This document shows positions 52,258 to 60,739 of a stretch of 64,000 nt of DNA, piece by piece. Position 1 is the first letter of the stretch. Every line of letters starts with the position of its first letter. The position numbers and the translations under genes are program-made. The stretch comes from Pseudaquabacterium terrae (GTDB lineage Bacteria; Pseudomonadota; Gammaproteobacteria; Burkholderiales; Burkholderiaceae_C). The notes beneath the pieces were generated by a model, which did not search any database, was not told the origin of the DNA, and worked only from the letters and a program-made list of their open reading frames with translations. The stretch is from contig NZ_JABRWJ010000003.1 in assembly GCF_013266755.1 (NCBI RefSeq), positions 558,001 through 622,000 on the forward strand, in the 5' to 3' direction.

Positions 52258-52746
52258 ATGCCCGACCTCCAGGATCCCGAGCTGCTGCGCCGCCTGCTGC
52301 GGGCGAAAGACCGCATGGACGCCGCCTCGCACGAGGACTGGCCGGTGCGCCGGCTGGCCAGCGTCAGCAGCGTCTCCGAGGCCCACTTCGCGCGATCGTT
52401 CAAGCAGGCCTTCGGCCTGCCGCCGCACCGCTACCTGCTGACGCGGCGCATCGAGCGCGCCACCGCGCTGCTGCGCGACACCGACCTGCCCATCACCGAG
52501 ATCGCCTTCCAGACCGGATGGGGCAGCCTGGGCACCTTCGGACGCACGTTTCGCGACATCACCGGCGACAGCCCGGGCGCGATCCGCGAACGTGCGAGGG
52601 AGGCCGCCCTGGCGCCCGAGCTCGCCCGCGTGCCCGCCTGCATCTTGAGCGCCGCCCACCGGCCCGATCTCACGATCGCAGTTTCGGAGAAGCGGCGCCG
52701 GGAGGCGGGCGATATAAACGCGTCCGTCGAAAAGGAGATCCCATGA
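52258..52746 (+). CDS. Short AraC-family regulator
   Basis: 162-residue protein made of a single AraC-type double helix-turn-helix (VRRLASVSSVSEAHFARSFK, then DTDLPITEIAFQTGWGSLGTFGRTF) plus a short tail, with no ligand domain. It probably acts through a ligand sensed elsewhere or as part of a complex. ATG at 52258; a possible -10 ATAAGGT lies 11 bp upstream. The stop overlaps the VOC gene by 4 bp, so the two are co-expressed, and the VOC protein may be the target or ligand partner. Confidence 0.88.
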   Translation: MPDLQDPELLRRLLRAKDRMDAASHEDWPVRRLASVSSVSEAHFARSFKQAFGLPPHRYLLTRRIERATALLRDTDLPITEIAFQTGWGSLGTFGRTFRDITGDSPGAIRERAREAALAPELARVPACILSAAHRPDLTIAVSEKRRREAGDINASVEKEIP

Positions 52747-53156
52747 ACCAAGGTGTCGAAGTGGTCGGTCTGTACGTGCGAGACCAGGATGAAGCGCTCG
52801 CGTTCTACGTCGAGAAACTGGGCTTCCGCGTGCACACGGACGTGGGCAATGGAGGTTATCGCTGGCTCACGGTGCAGCACCCGGACCAGCCGTCGTTCCA
52901 GCTCGGCCTGTTCCTGCCCGGCCCGCCGGTGCACGACGAGGCGACGGCGCAGGCGCTGCGCGCGCTCGTCGCCAAGGGCGCGATGCCGCCGCTGGTGCTG
53001 GTCGTCGACAACTGCCGCGCGGCCCACGACCGGATGAGCGCACGCGGGGTCGAGTTCACGCAGGAGCCGGTGGACCGCTACGGCAGCGTCGACGCGGGCT
53101 TTCGCGACCCGTCGGGCAACGGGTGGAAGCTGATCGAGGCGCGCCGCAGCACCTGA
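52743..53156 (+). CDS. VOC-superfamily (glyoxalase/dioxygenase-fold) protein
   Basis: 137-residue vicinal-oxygen-chelate protein with paired beta-alpha-beta modules (VVGLYVRDQDEALAFYVEKLGF and LVLVVDNCRAAHDRMSARGV, ending in FRDPSGNGWKLIEA). Metal-ligand positions are not obvious in the first module, so it may be a resistance or binding protein rather than a glyoxalase. It is coupled to the AraC gene by an ATGA overlap. Confidence 0.88.
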   Translation: MNQGVEVVGLYVRDQDEALAFYVEKLGFRVHTDVGNGGYRWLTVQHPDQPSFQLGLFLPGPPVHDEATAQALRALVAKGAMPPLVLVVDNCRAAHDRMSARGVEFTQEPVDRYGSVDAGFRDPSGNGWKLIEARRST

Positions 53157-53187
53157 ACCAGCCGCCAGCTGCCGCTCGCAATTCACG

Positions 53188-53724
53188 TTAGCGCTGCATC
53201 GGGATGGTGCGCGCAGGCCGCTCGAGCGTGGCCTTGTGCTGCCCCTTCGGGCCCACCACCTGGACCTCGATGCGCCGGATGCGCTTGAAGGCGTCGAGCA
53301 GGCCCACGTCGACGCTGCGCAGCAAGTTCGGCGACGTGCACTTGAACGCATAGTCCGCGTCGATGTCGGCGTGCTCGCCGTCCTTCGGCGCCGGCTGGGC
53401 GGCCGGCTCGAGTACGTCGGCCCGCACTTGCGCTGTCACCAGCGTGCACCGGGCGGCGGCGTCGGGCTTGAACAGCGCGGCGCCGCCATTGCGCAGCCGC
53501 GCCAGCAACTCGCTCGCCGCGCGGCGCTCGGCCTCGCTGCGCGGGGCACGCTCGAAGCCGAGCAGGCTGTCCAGCGGCGCTTCCATCGCGATGCTCAGCT
53601 GCTCGCCGTCGATCGCCACGGCGAGCGTGACCGCGCCGTGCTGGTGGGCATGGGGCGGCGCGGCCATCACGGCTCGCGCACCGAACAGCGTGACCAGCGT
53701 CAATAGCTGCGCAACGTATCGCAA
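53188..53724 (-). CDS. ZrgA/DUF2796-like zinc-related periplasmic protein
   Basis: 178-residue exported protein of the DUF2796 type, related to ZrgA of the vibrio zinc-uptake system. The start is inferred as a TTG at 53724, giving MRYVAQLLTLVTLFGARAVM with cleavage before APPHAHQHG; the His-rich HAHQHG segment could bind metal. Domain motifs LTLAVAIDGEQLSI and FERAPRSEAERRAASEL follow. A longer frame without a start-like region runs upstream and would cross the divergent promoter area, so the shorter form is preferred. Zinc transporters are not adjacent. Confidence 0.7.
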   Translation of the reverse strand: MRYVAQLLTLVTLFGARAVMAAPPHAHQHGAVTLAVAIDGEQLSIAMEAPLDSLLGFERAPRSEAERRAASELLARLRNGGAALFKPDAAARCTLVTAQVRADVLEPAAQPAPKDGEHADIDADYAFKCTSPNLLRSVDVGLLDAFKRIRRIEVQVVGPKGQHKATLERPARTIPMQR

Positions 53725-53854
53725 CCTTGGACTGCCCGGAGCTACAGAACGGGGGGAATCTGCGCCCCGGTCGATCGTATGCAGGTCAGGCCGTCGCGAC
53801 TGCCGTGGTCGCTGCCGGCGCTCGGGCCCGACAACCAATGGATAAGGAGTTGCC

Positions 53855-55335
53855 ATGCAGACATTCTTGCGCCATTCCCTGGCCACCGCCGCGTCGCTCG
53901 TCCTGTGCGGCGCCGCATCGCTCGCCCCTGCCCAGGTCCCGCCGCCCAGCCTCGTCGATCCTGCGCTCGGCGTGCGCACGGTGGTGTCGGGACTGGAGCT
54001 GCCGATCCACATGGCCTTCCTGTCGGCCGACGATTTCCTGGTGCTCGAGAAGGCCACGGGCCAGGTGAAACGGATCGTCTCCGGCGCGGTGCATTCGACG
54101 GTGCTCGACCTGGCGGTGAACTCAGCCTCCGAACGCGGCCTGCTCAGCATCGCCTTGCATCCCGACTTTCCGCGCAATCCCGGGGTGTACCTGTACTGGT
54201 CCGAGAGCTCCACCGGTCAGGACTCGACCGAGCTCGCGGAAGTGCCCTTGCTGGGCAATCGGGTCGACCGCTTCACCTGGACCGGGAACACGCTGGTCTT
54301 CGACCGCAACATCATCCGGCTGCGCGCGTTCCAGGCCGACGCCGGGCAGCCGCTGCGCGGCAACCACGATGGCGGCGTCATCAAGTTCTCGCCGCGCGGC
54401 AAGCACCGGGGAGACGACGGCGCCAAGCTGTTCGTGATCGTCGGCGACCTGGGCCGCCGCGGCTTCATGCAGAACAACCGCCAGGGGCCCGTGCCCGACG
54501 ATCAGTTCGGCGGACCGGAGCCCGACGATGCGCACCTGAGCGGTGTCGTGCTGGGCTCAACGACGACGGCAGCGCCCCGCGCGACAACCCGTTCTACAAC
54601 GTCGGCCGGCGCATCCCGGGCGAGTTCGGCGACAACGTGCAGAAGCTCTTCGCCTACGGTTTTCGCAACAGCTTCGGCATGGACTTCGATCCCGAGACCG
54701 GCGAGCTGTGGACACAGGAAAACGGCGACGACACCTTCACCGAGATCAACCGTGTCCAGCCCGGCCACAACGGCGGCTGGATCCAGGTGATGGGCCCGCT
54801 GAGCCGCATCGAGCAGTACAGGGAGATCGAGACCACGCAGTTCGGCGGTGCGCTGCAGCAGCTGCGCTGGCCGCCGACGCAGATCGCCGAAACGGCCGCC
54901 GAAGCGCGCCAGCGCCTGTACAAGCTGCCGGGCTCGCACTACAACGATCCGGAGTTGTCCTGGAAGTACGAGCTGCCGCCGGCGGGCATCGGCTTCCTGC
55001 GCGGGCGTGGCCTGGGACGCGAGTACGAGGGCAACCTGTTCCTCGGCGCGGCGCGGGTGGGCGTGCCTCCGTCCACGGTGCCGGGCGCCCAGGTCGTGAG
55101 CGGGCAGCTGTTCCGCCTGCAGCTGTCGCGCGATCGGCGTTCGCTGCGCTTCGACGATCCGCGCCTGCGCGACAAGGTGGCCGACAACCTGGACAAGCAC
55201 GACATCACCGAAAGCGAGAGCCTGCTCTTCGGCCGCGACTTCGGCGTCGGAGCCGATGTGCGCACGGGGCCCAACGGCAACCTGTTCGTGGTCTCGCTGA
55301 CCAACGGCGCGGTCTACGAGGTCTTCCGCAAGTAG
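53855..55335 (+). pseudogene. Sugar (sorbosone/glucose) dehydrogenase, frameshifted
   Basis: Exported quinoprotein-type glucose/sorbosone dehydrogenase beta-propeller. The first part (53855 to ~54550) has signal peptide MQTFLRHSLATAASLVLCG, GLELPIHMAFLSADDFLVL, ALHPDFPRNPGVYLYWSES and KLFVIVGDLGRRGFMQNN. The rest (~54550-55335) continues in another frame: APRDNPFYNVGRRIPGEFG, YGFRNSFGMDFDPETGELWT, ENGDDTFTEIN, PGHNGGWIQ. Restoring one base near 54550-54556 (CTGGGCTCAA would read CTGCGGCTCAA) rejoins both halves as one gene of about 493 residues. It is either a recent mutation or a sequencing error. In its intact form it would oxidise a sugar in the periplasm with PQQ; downstream genes handle gluconate and idonate. 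Confidence 0.85.
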
Positions 55336-55355
55336 GGCGGCTTCTCGACGGTGAC

Positions 55356-56390
55356 TCACTCGAAGTCGAGCAGCACCTTCATCGCTTGCGAGCGGTCCGC
55401 CGCGAGGGCGAACGCGCGTCCCGCGTCGCGGTAGGGCACGGTCGCCGAGATCAGCGGCTTGACGTCGACCAGGCCCTGGTTGAGCAGGTCGACGGCGATG
55501 CCGAACTCCTCGTGGAAGCGAAAGGCGCCGCGCAGGTCGAACTCCTTGGCGACGATGGTGTTCAGCGGCAGCGTCGTCTCGCCGCCGAGGCCGACCTGCA
55601 CGATCACACCGCGCGGCCGCAGCACGTCCAGCGCGCCGCGGAGCGCCGCCGGGTTGCCGCTGGCCTCGAACAGCACGTCGAACTGGCCCTTGTCGGCGGC
55701 GAAGGCGGCCAGCGCCTGCGGCGCCTCGGCGACGTTGATCGCCTGGTCTGCGCCCACCTTGAGGGCGGTGCGCAGCGCGAATCCGCCGACATCGGTGACG
55801 ACGATCTGCGTCGCCCCGGCGCGGCGCGCGGCGATGACGACCAGCGCGCCGATCGGCCCGCAACCGGTGACGAGCACTTTGCGCCCCAGCAGCGGACCCG
55901 CACGCTGCACCGCGTGCAGCGCCACCGACAGCGGCTCGGCCATCGCGCCTTCGCGGTCGCTCAAGCCATCGGCCAGGCGATGGGCCTGGTGCGTCTCGAC
56001 GACGATCTCGCGCCGGAACGCGCCCTGCACGTGCGGCGTGCGCATGGCGCTGCCGTAGTAGCGCATGTCCAGGCAATGGTTCTGCAGCCCCAATTGGCAG
56101 AAGCGGCACAGGCCGCAGGGCCGGCTGGGGCTGATCGCGATGCGGTCGCCGACGGCAAAGCCCGCGGCGCCCGGACCGACCTCCTCGACCACCCCGGCCA
56201 CTTCGTGACCCAGCACCATCGGCTCGGTGACGCGCACGGTACCGAAGCCGCCGTGCTGAAAGTAGTGCAGGTCCGATCCGCAGATGCCGCCGAAGCGCAC
56301 GCGCACGCGCAGCTGGTTGGTGAGCACCGGCGGCGTCGGCACGTCTTCGACGCGCAGGTCGCCGGCGGAATGAATGACGAGAGCGTCCAT
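55356..56390 (-). CDS. idnD: L-idonate 5-dehydrogenase-like alcohol dehydrogenase
   Basis: 344-residue zinc-dependent medium-chain dehydrogenase, E. coli IdnD length (343). Catalytic zinc ligands in FGGICGSDLHYFQHGG and VLGHEVAGVVEEVG; structural zinc in CGLCRFCQLGLQNHC; cofactor motif VTGCGPIGALVVIAARRAG. IdnD oxidises L-idonate to 5-ketogluconate. ATG at 56390 (MDALVIHS) is preferred to an upstream frame start. It is the third enzyme of the sugar-acid operon; IdnO and gluconokinase genes lie upstream in the same direction, making this identification more than sequence-based. Confidence 0.88.
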   Translation of the reverse strand: MDALVIHSAGDLRVEDVPTPPVLTNQLRVRVRFGGICGSDLHYFQHGGFGTVRVTEPMVLGHEVAGVVEEVGPGAAGFAVGDRIAISPSRPCGLCRFCQLGLQNHCLDMRYYGSAMRTPHVQGAFRREIVVETHQAHRLADGLSDREGAMAEPLSVALHAVQRAGPLLGRKVLVTGCGPIGALVVIAARRAGATQIVVTDVGGFALRTALKVGADQAINVAEAPQALAAFAADKGQFDVLFEASGNPAALRGALDVLRPRGVIVQVGLGGETTLPLNTIVAKEFDLRGAFRFHEEFGIAVDLLNQGLVDVKPLISATVPYRDAGRAFALAADRSQAMKVLLDFE

Positions 56391-56412
56391 CGCGAGTCCG
56401 TGGTGTGGGTTC

Positions 56413-57186
56413 TTACAGCGTCGCGGTGACACCACCGTCGACGTACAGGATGTGGCCATTGACGAAGTTGGAGGCGTCGCTGGCGAGGAACACCGCCGCG
56501 CCGACCAGATCGGCCACGTCGCCCCAGCGGCGCGACGGCGTGCGGCCGATCAGCCACTGGCTGAACTCGGCGTTGTCCACCAGGGCCTGCGTCAACTCGG
56601 TCCTGAAGTAGCCGGGCCCCAGGCCGTTGACCTGCAGGCCGTGCTGCCCCCAGTCGATCGCCATGCCCTTGGTCAGCATCTTCACTGCGCCCTTGCTGGC
56701 GGTGTAGGGCGCGATGTTCGGCCGGCCGAGCTCGCTCTGCACCGAGCAGATGTTGATGATCTTGCCGCGGCGGCGCCCGATCATGTGGCGCGCGACCGCC
56801 TGCCCGACGTAGAACACGCTGTCGACGTTGGTCCGCATCAGCTCGTGCCACACGGCATGGTCGAAGTCCTCGAGCGGCGCACGGCGCTGCAGGCCCGCGT
56901 TGTTGACGAGAATGTCAATAGGGCCGTGCTCGGCCTCGAAACGCGCCACGGCCGCGGTGACGGCAGCCGCGTCGGTCACGTCGAAGGCCGCGGTCAGCAC
57001 GTCGGCGCCATCGGCGCGCAACCGCTCGGCGGCGGTGCCTAACTTGGATTCGTCGCGGCCATTGAGCACCACGCGCGCACCGGCGCCGGCCAGTCCGCCG
57101 GCCAGCGCGTAGCCGATGCCGGAACCCGACCCGGTGATGAGCGCGGTGCGGCCGGACAGGTCGAAGAGTTTCAGGGCCGGGGTCAT
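56413..57186 (-). CDS. idnO: Gluconate 5-dehydrogenase-like SDR
   Basis: 257-residue classical SDR. TGSGSGIGYALAGGLAGAGA, NNAGLQRRAPLEDF, ICSVQSELGRPNIAPYTASK (Ser-Tyr-Lys triad) and the NGLGPGYFRTELTQALV region match IdnO, which reduces 5-ketogluconate to gluconate. ATG at 57186 overlaps the gluconokinase stop by 4 bp. Together with idnD it gives the idonate-to-gluconate steps. The 22-bp gap to idnD fits one transcript. Confidence 0.9.
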   Translation of the reverse strand: MTPALKLFDLSGRTALITGSGSGIGYALAGGLAGAGARVVLNGRDESKLGTAAERLRADGADVLTAAFDVTDAAAVTAAVARFEAEHGPIDILVNNAGLQRRAPLEDFDHAVWHELMRTNVDSVFYVGQAVARHMIGRRRGKIINICSVQSELGRPNIAPYTASKGAVKMLTKGMAIDWGQHGLQVNGLGPGYFRTELTQALVDNAEFSQWLIGRTPSRRWGDVADLVGAAVFLASDASNFVNGHILYVDGGVTATL

Positions 57187-57704
57187 GGGGCGTCTCGCTG
57201 GTTCAGGGGTGCGGCCAGCCACTGCAGCACCGCCTGCACCTGGTCGGACGGGGTTTGTTGCGCGGGCAGATGCAGCACGTGCGGCTCGTCGGTGGGCACT
57301 TCCAGCGTGTCGAACTGGCTCGTGACAAGGCCGGCCGGGAAGACATGCCCCGGCCGCGCCGCGACGCGAGCGCGCGACGCGTCCGGCGCGATGTCGATGT
57401 ACACGGTGCGCAGCGCCGGCACGGCCGTGCGCAGCCGCTCGCGGTAGCGCCGCTTGAGCGCCGAGCAGGTCAGCACCGCCGGGCCCAGTTCCGCCGCGAG
57501 CAGGTCGCCCAGGCGGCCGAGCCAGGGCTCGCGGTCGGCGTCCTGCAAGGGGACGCCACTGCGCATCTTGTGCTGGCTTTGCGGCAGGTGATGGTCGTCG
57601 CCTTCGATGAGGGTGGCGCGCAGCGCGCGCGCCAGCGCGGCGGCGAGCGTGGACTTGCCGCTGCCCGCGACGCCCATCACCAGGACCTTGGTGGTGGCGT
57701 ACAT
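57183..57704 (-). CDS. gntK: Gluconokinase
   Basis: 173-residue gluconate kinase (E. coli GntK 175). P-loop MGVAGSGKSTLAAALARAL at residues 10-28, gluconate-binding GDDHHLPQSQHKMRSGVPL, and the LTCSALKRRYRERLR segment are present. It phosphorylates gluconate to 6-phosphogluconate for the Entner-Doudoroff or pentose-phosphate route. It is coupled to idnO by an ATGA overlap, with 1 bp between its start and the 2-hydroxyacid dehydrogenase stop. Confidence 0.93.
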   Translation of the reverse strand: MYATTKVLVMGVAGSGKSTLAAALARALRATLIEGDDHHLPQSQHKMRSGVPLQDADREPWLGRLGDLLAAELGPAVLTCSALKRRYRERLRTAVPALRTVYIDIAPDASRARVAARPGHVFPAGLVTSQFDTLEVPTDEPHVLHLPAQQTPSDQVQAVLQWLAAPLNQRDAP

Positions 57705-57705
57705 C

Positions 57706-58701
57706 TCAGCGCCGCTCCACGCCGGGGTTCACCGGCGTCGGCGGGTGGCCGGCATCCGGCCCGCGGCCGAGCGCGGCCACCAGGTTGTCGGCCGCCAGCG
57801 CAGCCATCGCGCGCCGCGTGCGCAGCGTCGCGCTGCCGATGTGCGGCGTGATCACGACGTTGGGCAGATCGAGCAGCGCCGGGTGGATCGCCGGCTCGCC
57901 TTCGAACACGTCCAGCCCCGCCGCCGCGATGGTGCCCGCGCGCAGCGCAGCGGCGAGCGCCGCGTCGTCGACGATGCCGCCGCGCGCGATGTTGGTCAGC
58001 GTCGCGCTTTGCTTCATCAGCGCCAGCTCGGCGGCGCCGATCGCATGGTGCGAGGCCGGGGTGTAGGGCAGCACCAGCACCAGGTGGTCGGCCTGGCGCA
58101 GCAGCGTGGCCTTGTCGACGTAGCTCGCGCCGGCCGCGGCTTCCAGCGCGGGTGCCAGCCGCGTCCGGTTGTGGTAGATCACGCGCATGCCGAAACCGGC
58201 CGAGCCGCGGCGCGCGATCGCCTGGCCGATGCGGCCCATGCCCAGGATGCCCAGCGTCGCGCCATGCACGTCGCTGCCGGCAAAGTGGTCGTGGATGCCG
58301 GTGCGCGTCCACTCGCCGCGGCGCACCGCACGCTCCGATTCGGTGATACGGCGGGCGGTGGCCATCATCAGCGCGAAGCCGAAGTCGGCGGTCGTCTCGG
58401 TCAGCACGTCGGGCGTGTTGGTCACGATCACGCCGCGCGCGCTGCAAGCCTCGACATCGATGTTGTTGTAGCCGACGCCGACGTTGCAGACGGCCCTCAG
58501 CTGCGGGCAGGCGTCGAGCACGGCGGCGTCGAAACGCTCGCTGCCGGTGCTCATCACGCCGTGCTTGCCCTGCAGCCGACGGATCAGCTCGGCGGGGCTC
58601 CAGACGGCATCGGTGGGGTTGTGCTCGACGACGAAGTGCTCGCGCAGTCGGTCGAGCACGTCAGCAAAGGTGGCGCGGGTGGCGAGGACGGCGGTGGACA
58701 T
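57706..58701 (-). CDS. D-2-hydroxyacid dehydrogenase (GhrB/2-ketogluconate reductase type)
   Basis: 331-residue D-isomer hydroxyacid dehydrogenase. NAD-binding LGILGMGRIGQAIARRG, catalytic Arg in TNIARGGIVDD, Glu in AAGLDVFEGEP and His in VVITPHIGSAT. The VCNVGVGYNNIDVEACSARG block matches the GhrB/2-ketogluconate reductase group, fitting 2-ketogluconate to gluconate reduction next to gluconokinase. It lies 14 bp downstream of the RraA-like gene, in the same operon. Confidence 0.9.
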   Translation of the reverse strand: MSTAVLATRATFADVLDRLREHFVVEHNPTDAVWSPAELIRRLQGKHGVMSTGSERFDAAVLDACPQLRAVCNVGVGYNNIDVEACSARGVIVTNTPDVLTETTADFGFALMMATARRITESERAVRRGEWTRTGIHDHFAGSDVHGATLGILGMGRIGQAIARRGSAGFGMRVIYHNRTRLAPALEAAAGASYVDKATLLRQADHLVLVLPYTPASHHAIGAAELALMKQSATLTNIARGGIVDDAALAAALRAGTIAAAGLDVFEGEPAIHPALLDLPNVVITPHIGSATLRTRRAMAALAADNLVAALGRGPDAGHPPTPVNPGVERR

Positions 58702-58715
58702 GACTCTCGTTGCAC

Positions 58716-59390
58716 TCAGTTGTTGCAGCGCGCTTCGAGCGCATCGATGAACGAACGATCCCAGCGCCCTTCGCGCATGGCCTGCATCGTCTTCGCTTCG
58801 GCTTCCAGCACGCCGCGCGCCTTGACGATCAGCTCGGGCGCGTCCTGCGGCGCGATGGCGAGCAGCCCGTCCTGGTCGCCGACCACGATGTCGCCGGGGT
58901 TGACGACCATGCCGCCGACCGAGATCGGCACGTTGATCTCGCCGGGGCCGTCCTTGTACGGCCCGCGGTGCGTGACGCCGCGCGCGTAGACCGGGAAGTC
59001 GCGGCTGCGGATCTCGGCGACATCGCGGATCGCGCCGTCGATGACCACGCCGGCCAGGCCGATGCGGTCGGCATAGAACGTGAGGATGCCGCCGACCACG
59101 GCGTTGGCCAGGTCGCCGCCGGCGTCGATGACCAGCACGTCGCCCGGGCGGCAGAACTCCAGCGCGCGCAGGTAGGTCAGGTTGTCGCCGCCGCGTGAAC
59201 GGGCGGTGACTGCCGTGCCCGACATCGTCTTCTCGCCCGGCCGTTGCCAGGGCTGCAGGCCGACGGTGCCGATGTTGCGGTGCATGTTGTCGCTCAGCGC
59301 GGCGAGCGGCAGCTCGCGCAGCGCGGCGATCACGGTCTCGTCGACCTGCGGGGCCGACGGGTTCTTGCGCAGCGCCTTGTAGGTGCTCAT
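58716..59390 (-). CDS. RraA-like protein (HMG/CHA-type aldolase family)
   Basis: 224-residue RraA-fold protein. The active-site region DLANAVVGGILTFYADRIG and VIDGAIRDVAEIRSRDFPVY contains the Arg-Asp pair used by class II 4-hydroxy-4-methyl-2-oxoglutarate aldolases, so enzymatic rather than RNase E-inhibitor function is favoured. Such proteins cleave oxaloacetate-type or keto-acid aldol compounds. It is 10 bp downstream of the aminotransferase gene and upstream of the hydroxyacid dehydrogenase, so a shared sugar-acid pathway is likely. Confidence 0.85.
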   Translation of the reverse strand: MSTYKALRKNPSAPQVDETVIAALRELPLAALSDNMHRNIGTVGLQPWQRPGEKTMSGTAVTARSRGGDNLTYLRALEFCRPGDVLVIDAGGDLANAVVGGILTFYADRIGLAGVVIDGAIRDVAEIRSRDFPVYARGVTHRGPYKDGPGEINVPISVGGMVVNPGDIVVGDQDGLLAIAPQDAPELIVKARGVLEAEAKTMQAMREGRWDRSFIDALEARCNN

Positions 59391-59400
59391 CGAGGGGTCC

Positions 59401-60609
59401 TCAGTGAAGGGCGGCCACGGCCTGCGCGATGCGGCTGCAGCCCTGGTCGAGGTTGTCGATCGAGGTGGCGATCGAGAGCCGGAAGTACGGCGACAGGCCG
59501 TAGGCCGTGCCGGCGACGACGGCGACGCCCACGCTGTCGAGCAGGTACATCACGACGTCACCGTCGGCGTCGAGCCGCTGGCCGTCGGGCGTGGTCTTGC
59601 CGATCAGGCCGGCGCAGTTGACGTAGAGATAGAAGGCCCCGTCGGGCGCGCGGCAGGACAGGCCGGGGATCGCATTGATCTGCTGCAGCGTGCGGTCGCG
59701 CCGCTGCTTGTAGATCAACACGCTTTCGGCGACGAAATGCTGGGGGCCGTTCAGCGCCGCTGCGGCGGCCGCCTGGCTCACCGAGCAGCAGTTGCCGGTG
59801 GACTGCGACAGCAGCGTGTCGAGCGCCTGCACCAGGTCGCGCGGGCCGGCCAACCAGCCGATGCGCCAGCCGGTCATCGCATAGGTCTTCGACACGCCGT
59901 TGATCGCCAGCGTGCGATCACGCAACTCGGGCGCCACGTTCAGCAGGTGCGGCGTGCGCTGGTCGTCGAAGCGGATGTGCTCGTAGATGTCATCGGTCAT
60001 CACCAGCACCTGCGGGTGCCGCGCCAGCACGTCGGCCAGCGCGCGGTACTCGGCGCCGGTGTAGCTCGCCCCGGTGGGATTGCTCGGCGAGTTCAGCAGC
60101 AGCCAGCGCGTGCGCGCGGTGATCGCGGCTTCCAGCTTGGCCGGGGTCAGCTTGAAGCCGTCGGCCTCGGGGCAGGCCACGGTGACGGGCACGCCGTCGC
60201 TCGCCAGCACCATGTCGGGATAGGAGACCCAGTAGGGCGCGGGAATGATCACCTCGTCGCCGGGTTCGAGGGTGATCGACAGCGCGCTGAAGATCGCGCT
60301 CTTCGCGCCGCTGGTGGCGATGATCTCGTTCAGCGCGTAGCTCAGGCCGTTCTCGCGCTCGAGCTTGGCGGCGATCGCCTGGCGCAGCTCGACCGTGCCG
60401 GCCATCAGCGTGTAGCGGGTGGCGCCGTTCTCGATCGCCGCCGCGGCGGCCTGGCGGATGTGCGCCGGCGTGTCGAAGTCCGGCTCGCCAACCACGAGGT
60501 TGACGATCGCCTTGCCCTGCCGGCGCAGCTCGTTCGCCCGATCGGCGGCCGAGGTGCTGGGCGAAGGCTTGATGCGCCTGACGCGCTCGGCAATGCGGGA
60601 GGTGGTCAC
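59401..60609 (-). CDS. Class I aminotransferase (AspC-like)
   Basis: 402-residue PLP aminotransferase, subgroup I. Cofactor lysine in AINGVSKTYAMTGWRIGWL; PLP-binding ATSGAKSAIFSAL, LLNSPSNPTGASYTGAEY and Asp in VMTDDIYEHI; substrate Arg near PYFRLSIATS. It exchanges amino groups between aspartate-like donors and 2-oxoacids. The start is a GTG at 60609 (MTTSRIAERV) with AAGGAAG upstream. It is the first gene of the 59.4-55.4 kb operon; the LysR gene is divergent 131 bp away. Confidence 0.9.
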   Translation of the reverse strand: MTTSRIAERVRRIKPSPSTSAADRANELRRQGKAIVNLVVGEPDFDTPAHIRQAAAAAIENGATRYTLMAGTVELRQAIAAKLERENGLSYALNEIIATSGAKSAIFSALSITLEPGDEVIIPAPYWVSYPDMVLASDGVPVTVACPEADGFKLTPAKLEAAITARTRWLLLNSPSNPTGASYTGAEYRALADVLARHPQVLVMTDDIYEHIRFDDQRTPHLLNVAPELRDRTLAINGVSKTYAMTGWRIGWLAGPRDLVQALDTLLSQSTGNCCSVSQAAAAAALNGPQHFVAESVLIYKQRRDRTLQQINAIPGLSCRAPDGAFYLYVNCAGLIGKTTPDGQRLDADGDVVMYLLDSVGVAVVAGTAYGLSPYFRLSIATSIDNLDQGCSRIAQAVAALH

Positions 60610-60687
60610 GGTCTTCCTTGGCGGCGGGATTGCCGTAACGGTAGGGCCGGCGCCGCGCAAAGGCCAAGACGAGATCGCTCTGCCTTG

Positions 60688-60702
60688 ATAGGCAACACTT
60701 AT
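60688..60702. promoter_or_regulatory. LysR-type box ATA-N9-TAT, copy 1
   Basis: ATAGGCAACACTTAT, in the divergent gap between the aminotransferase (minus) and LysR (plus) genes, 37 bp before the LysR start. It matches copy 2 at 61675-61689 in 11 of 15 positions including both ATA and TAT ends. Likely autoregulatory site. Confidence 0.5.
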
Positions 60703-60739
60703 GACCTCGGCGTAGACTGATCGCACAGGAGGAACGCGG

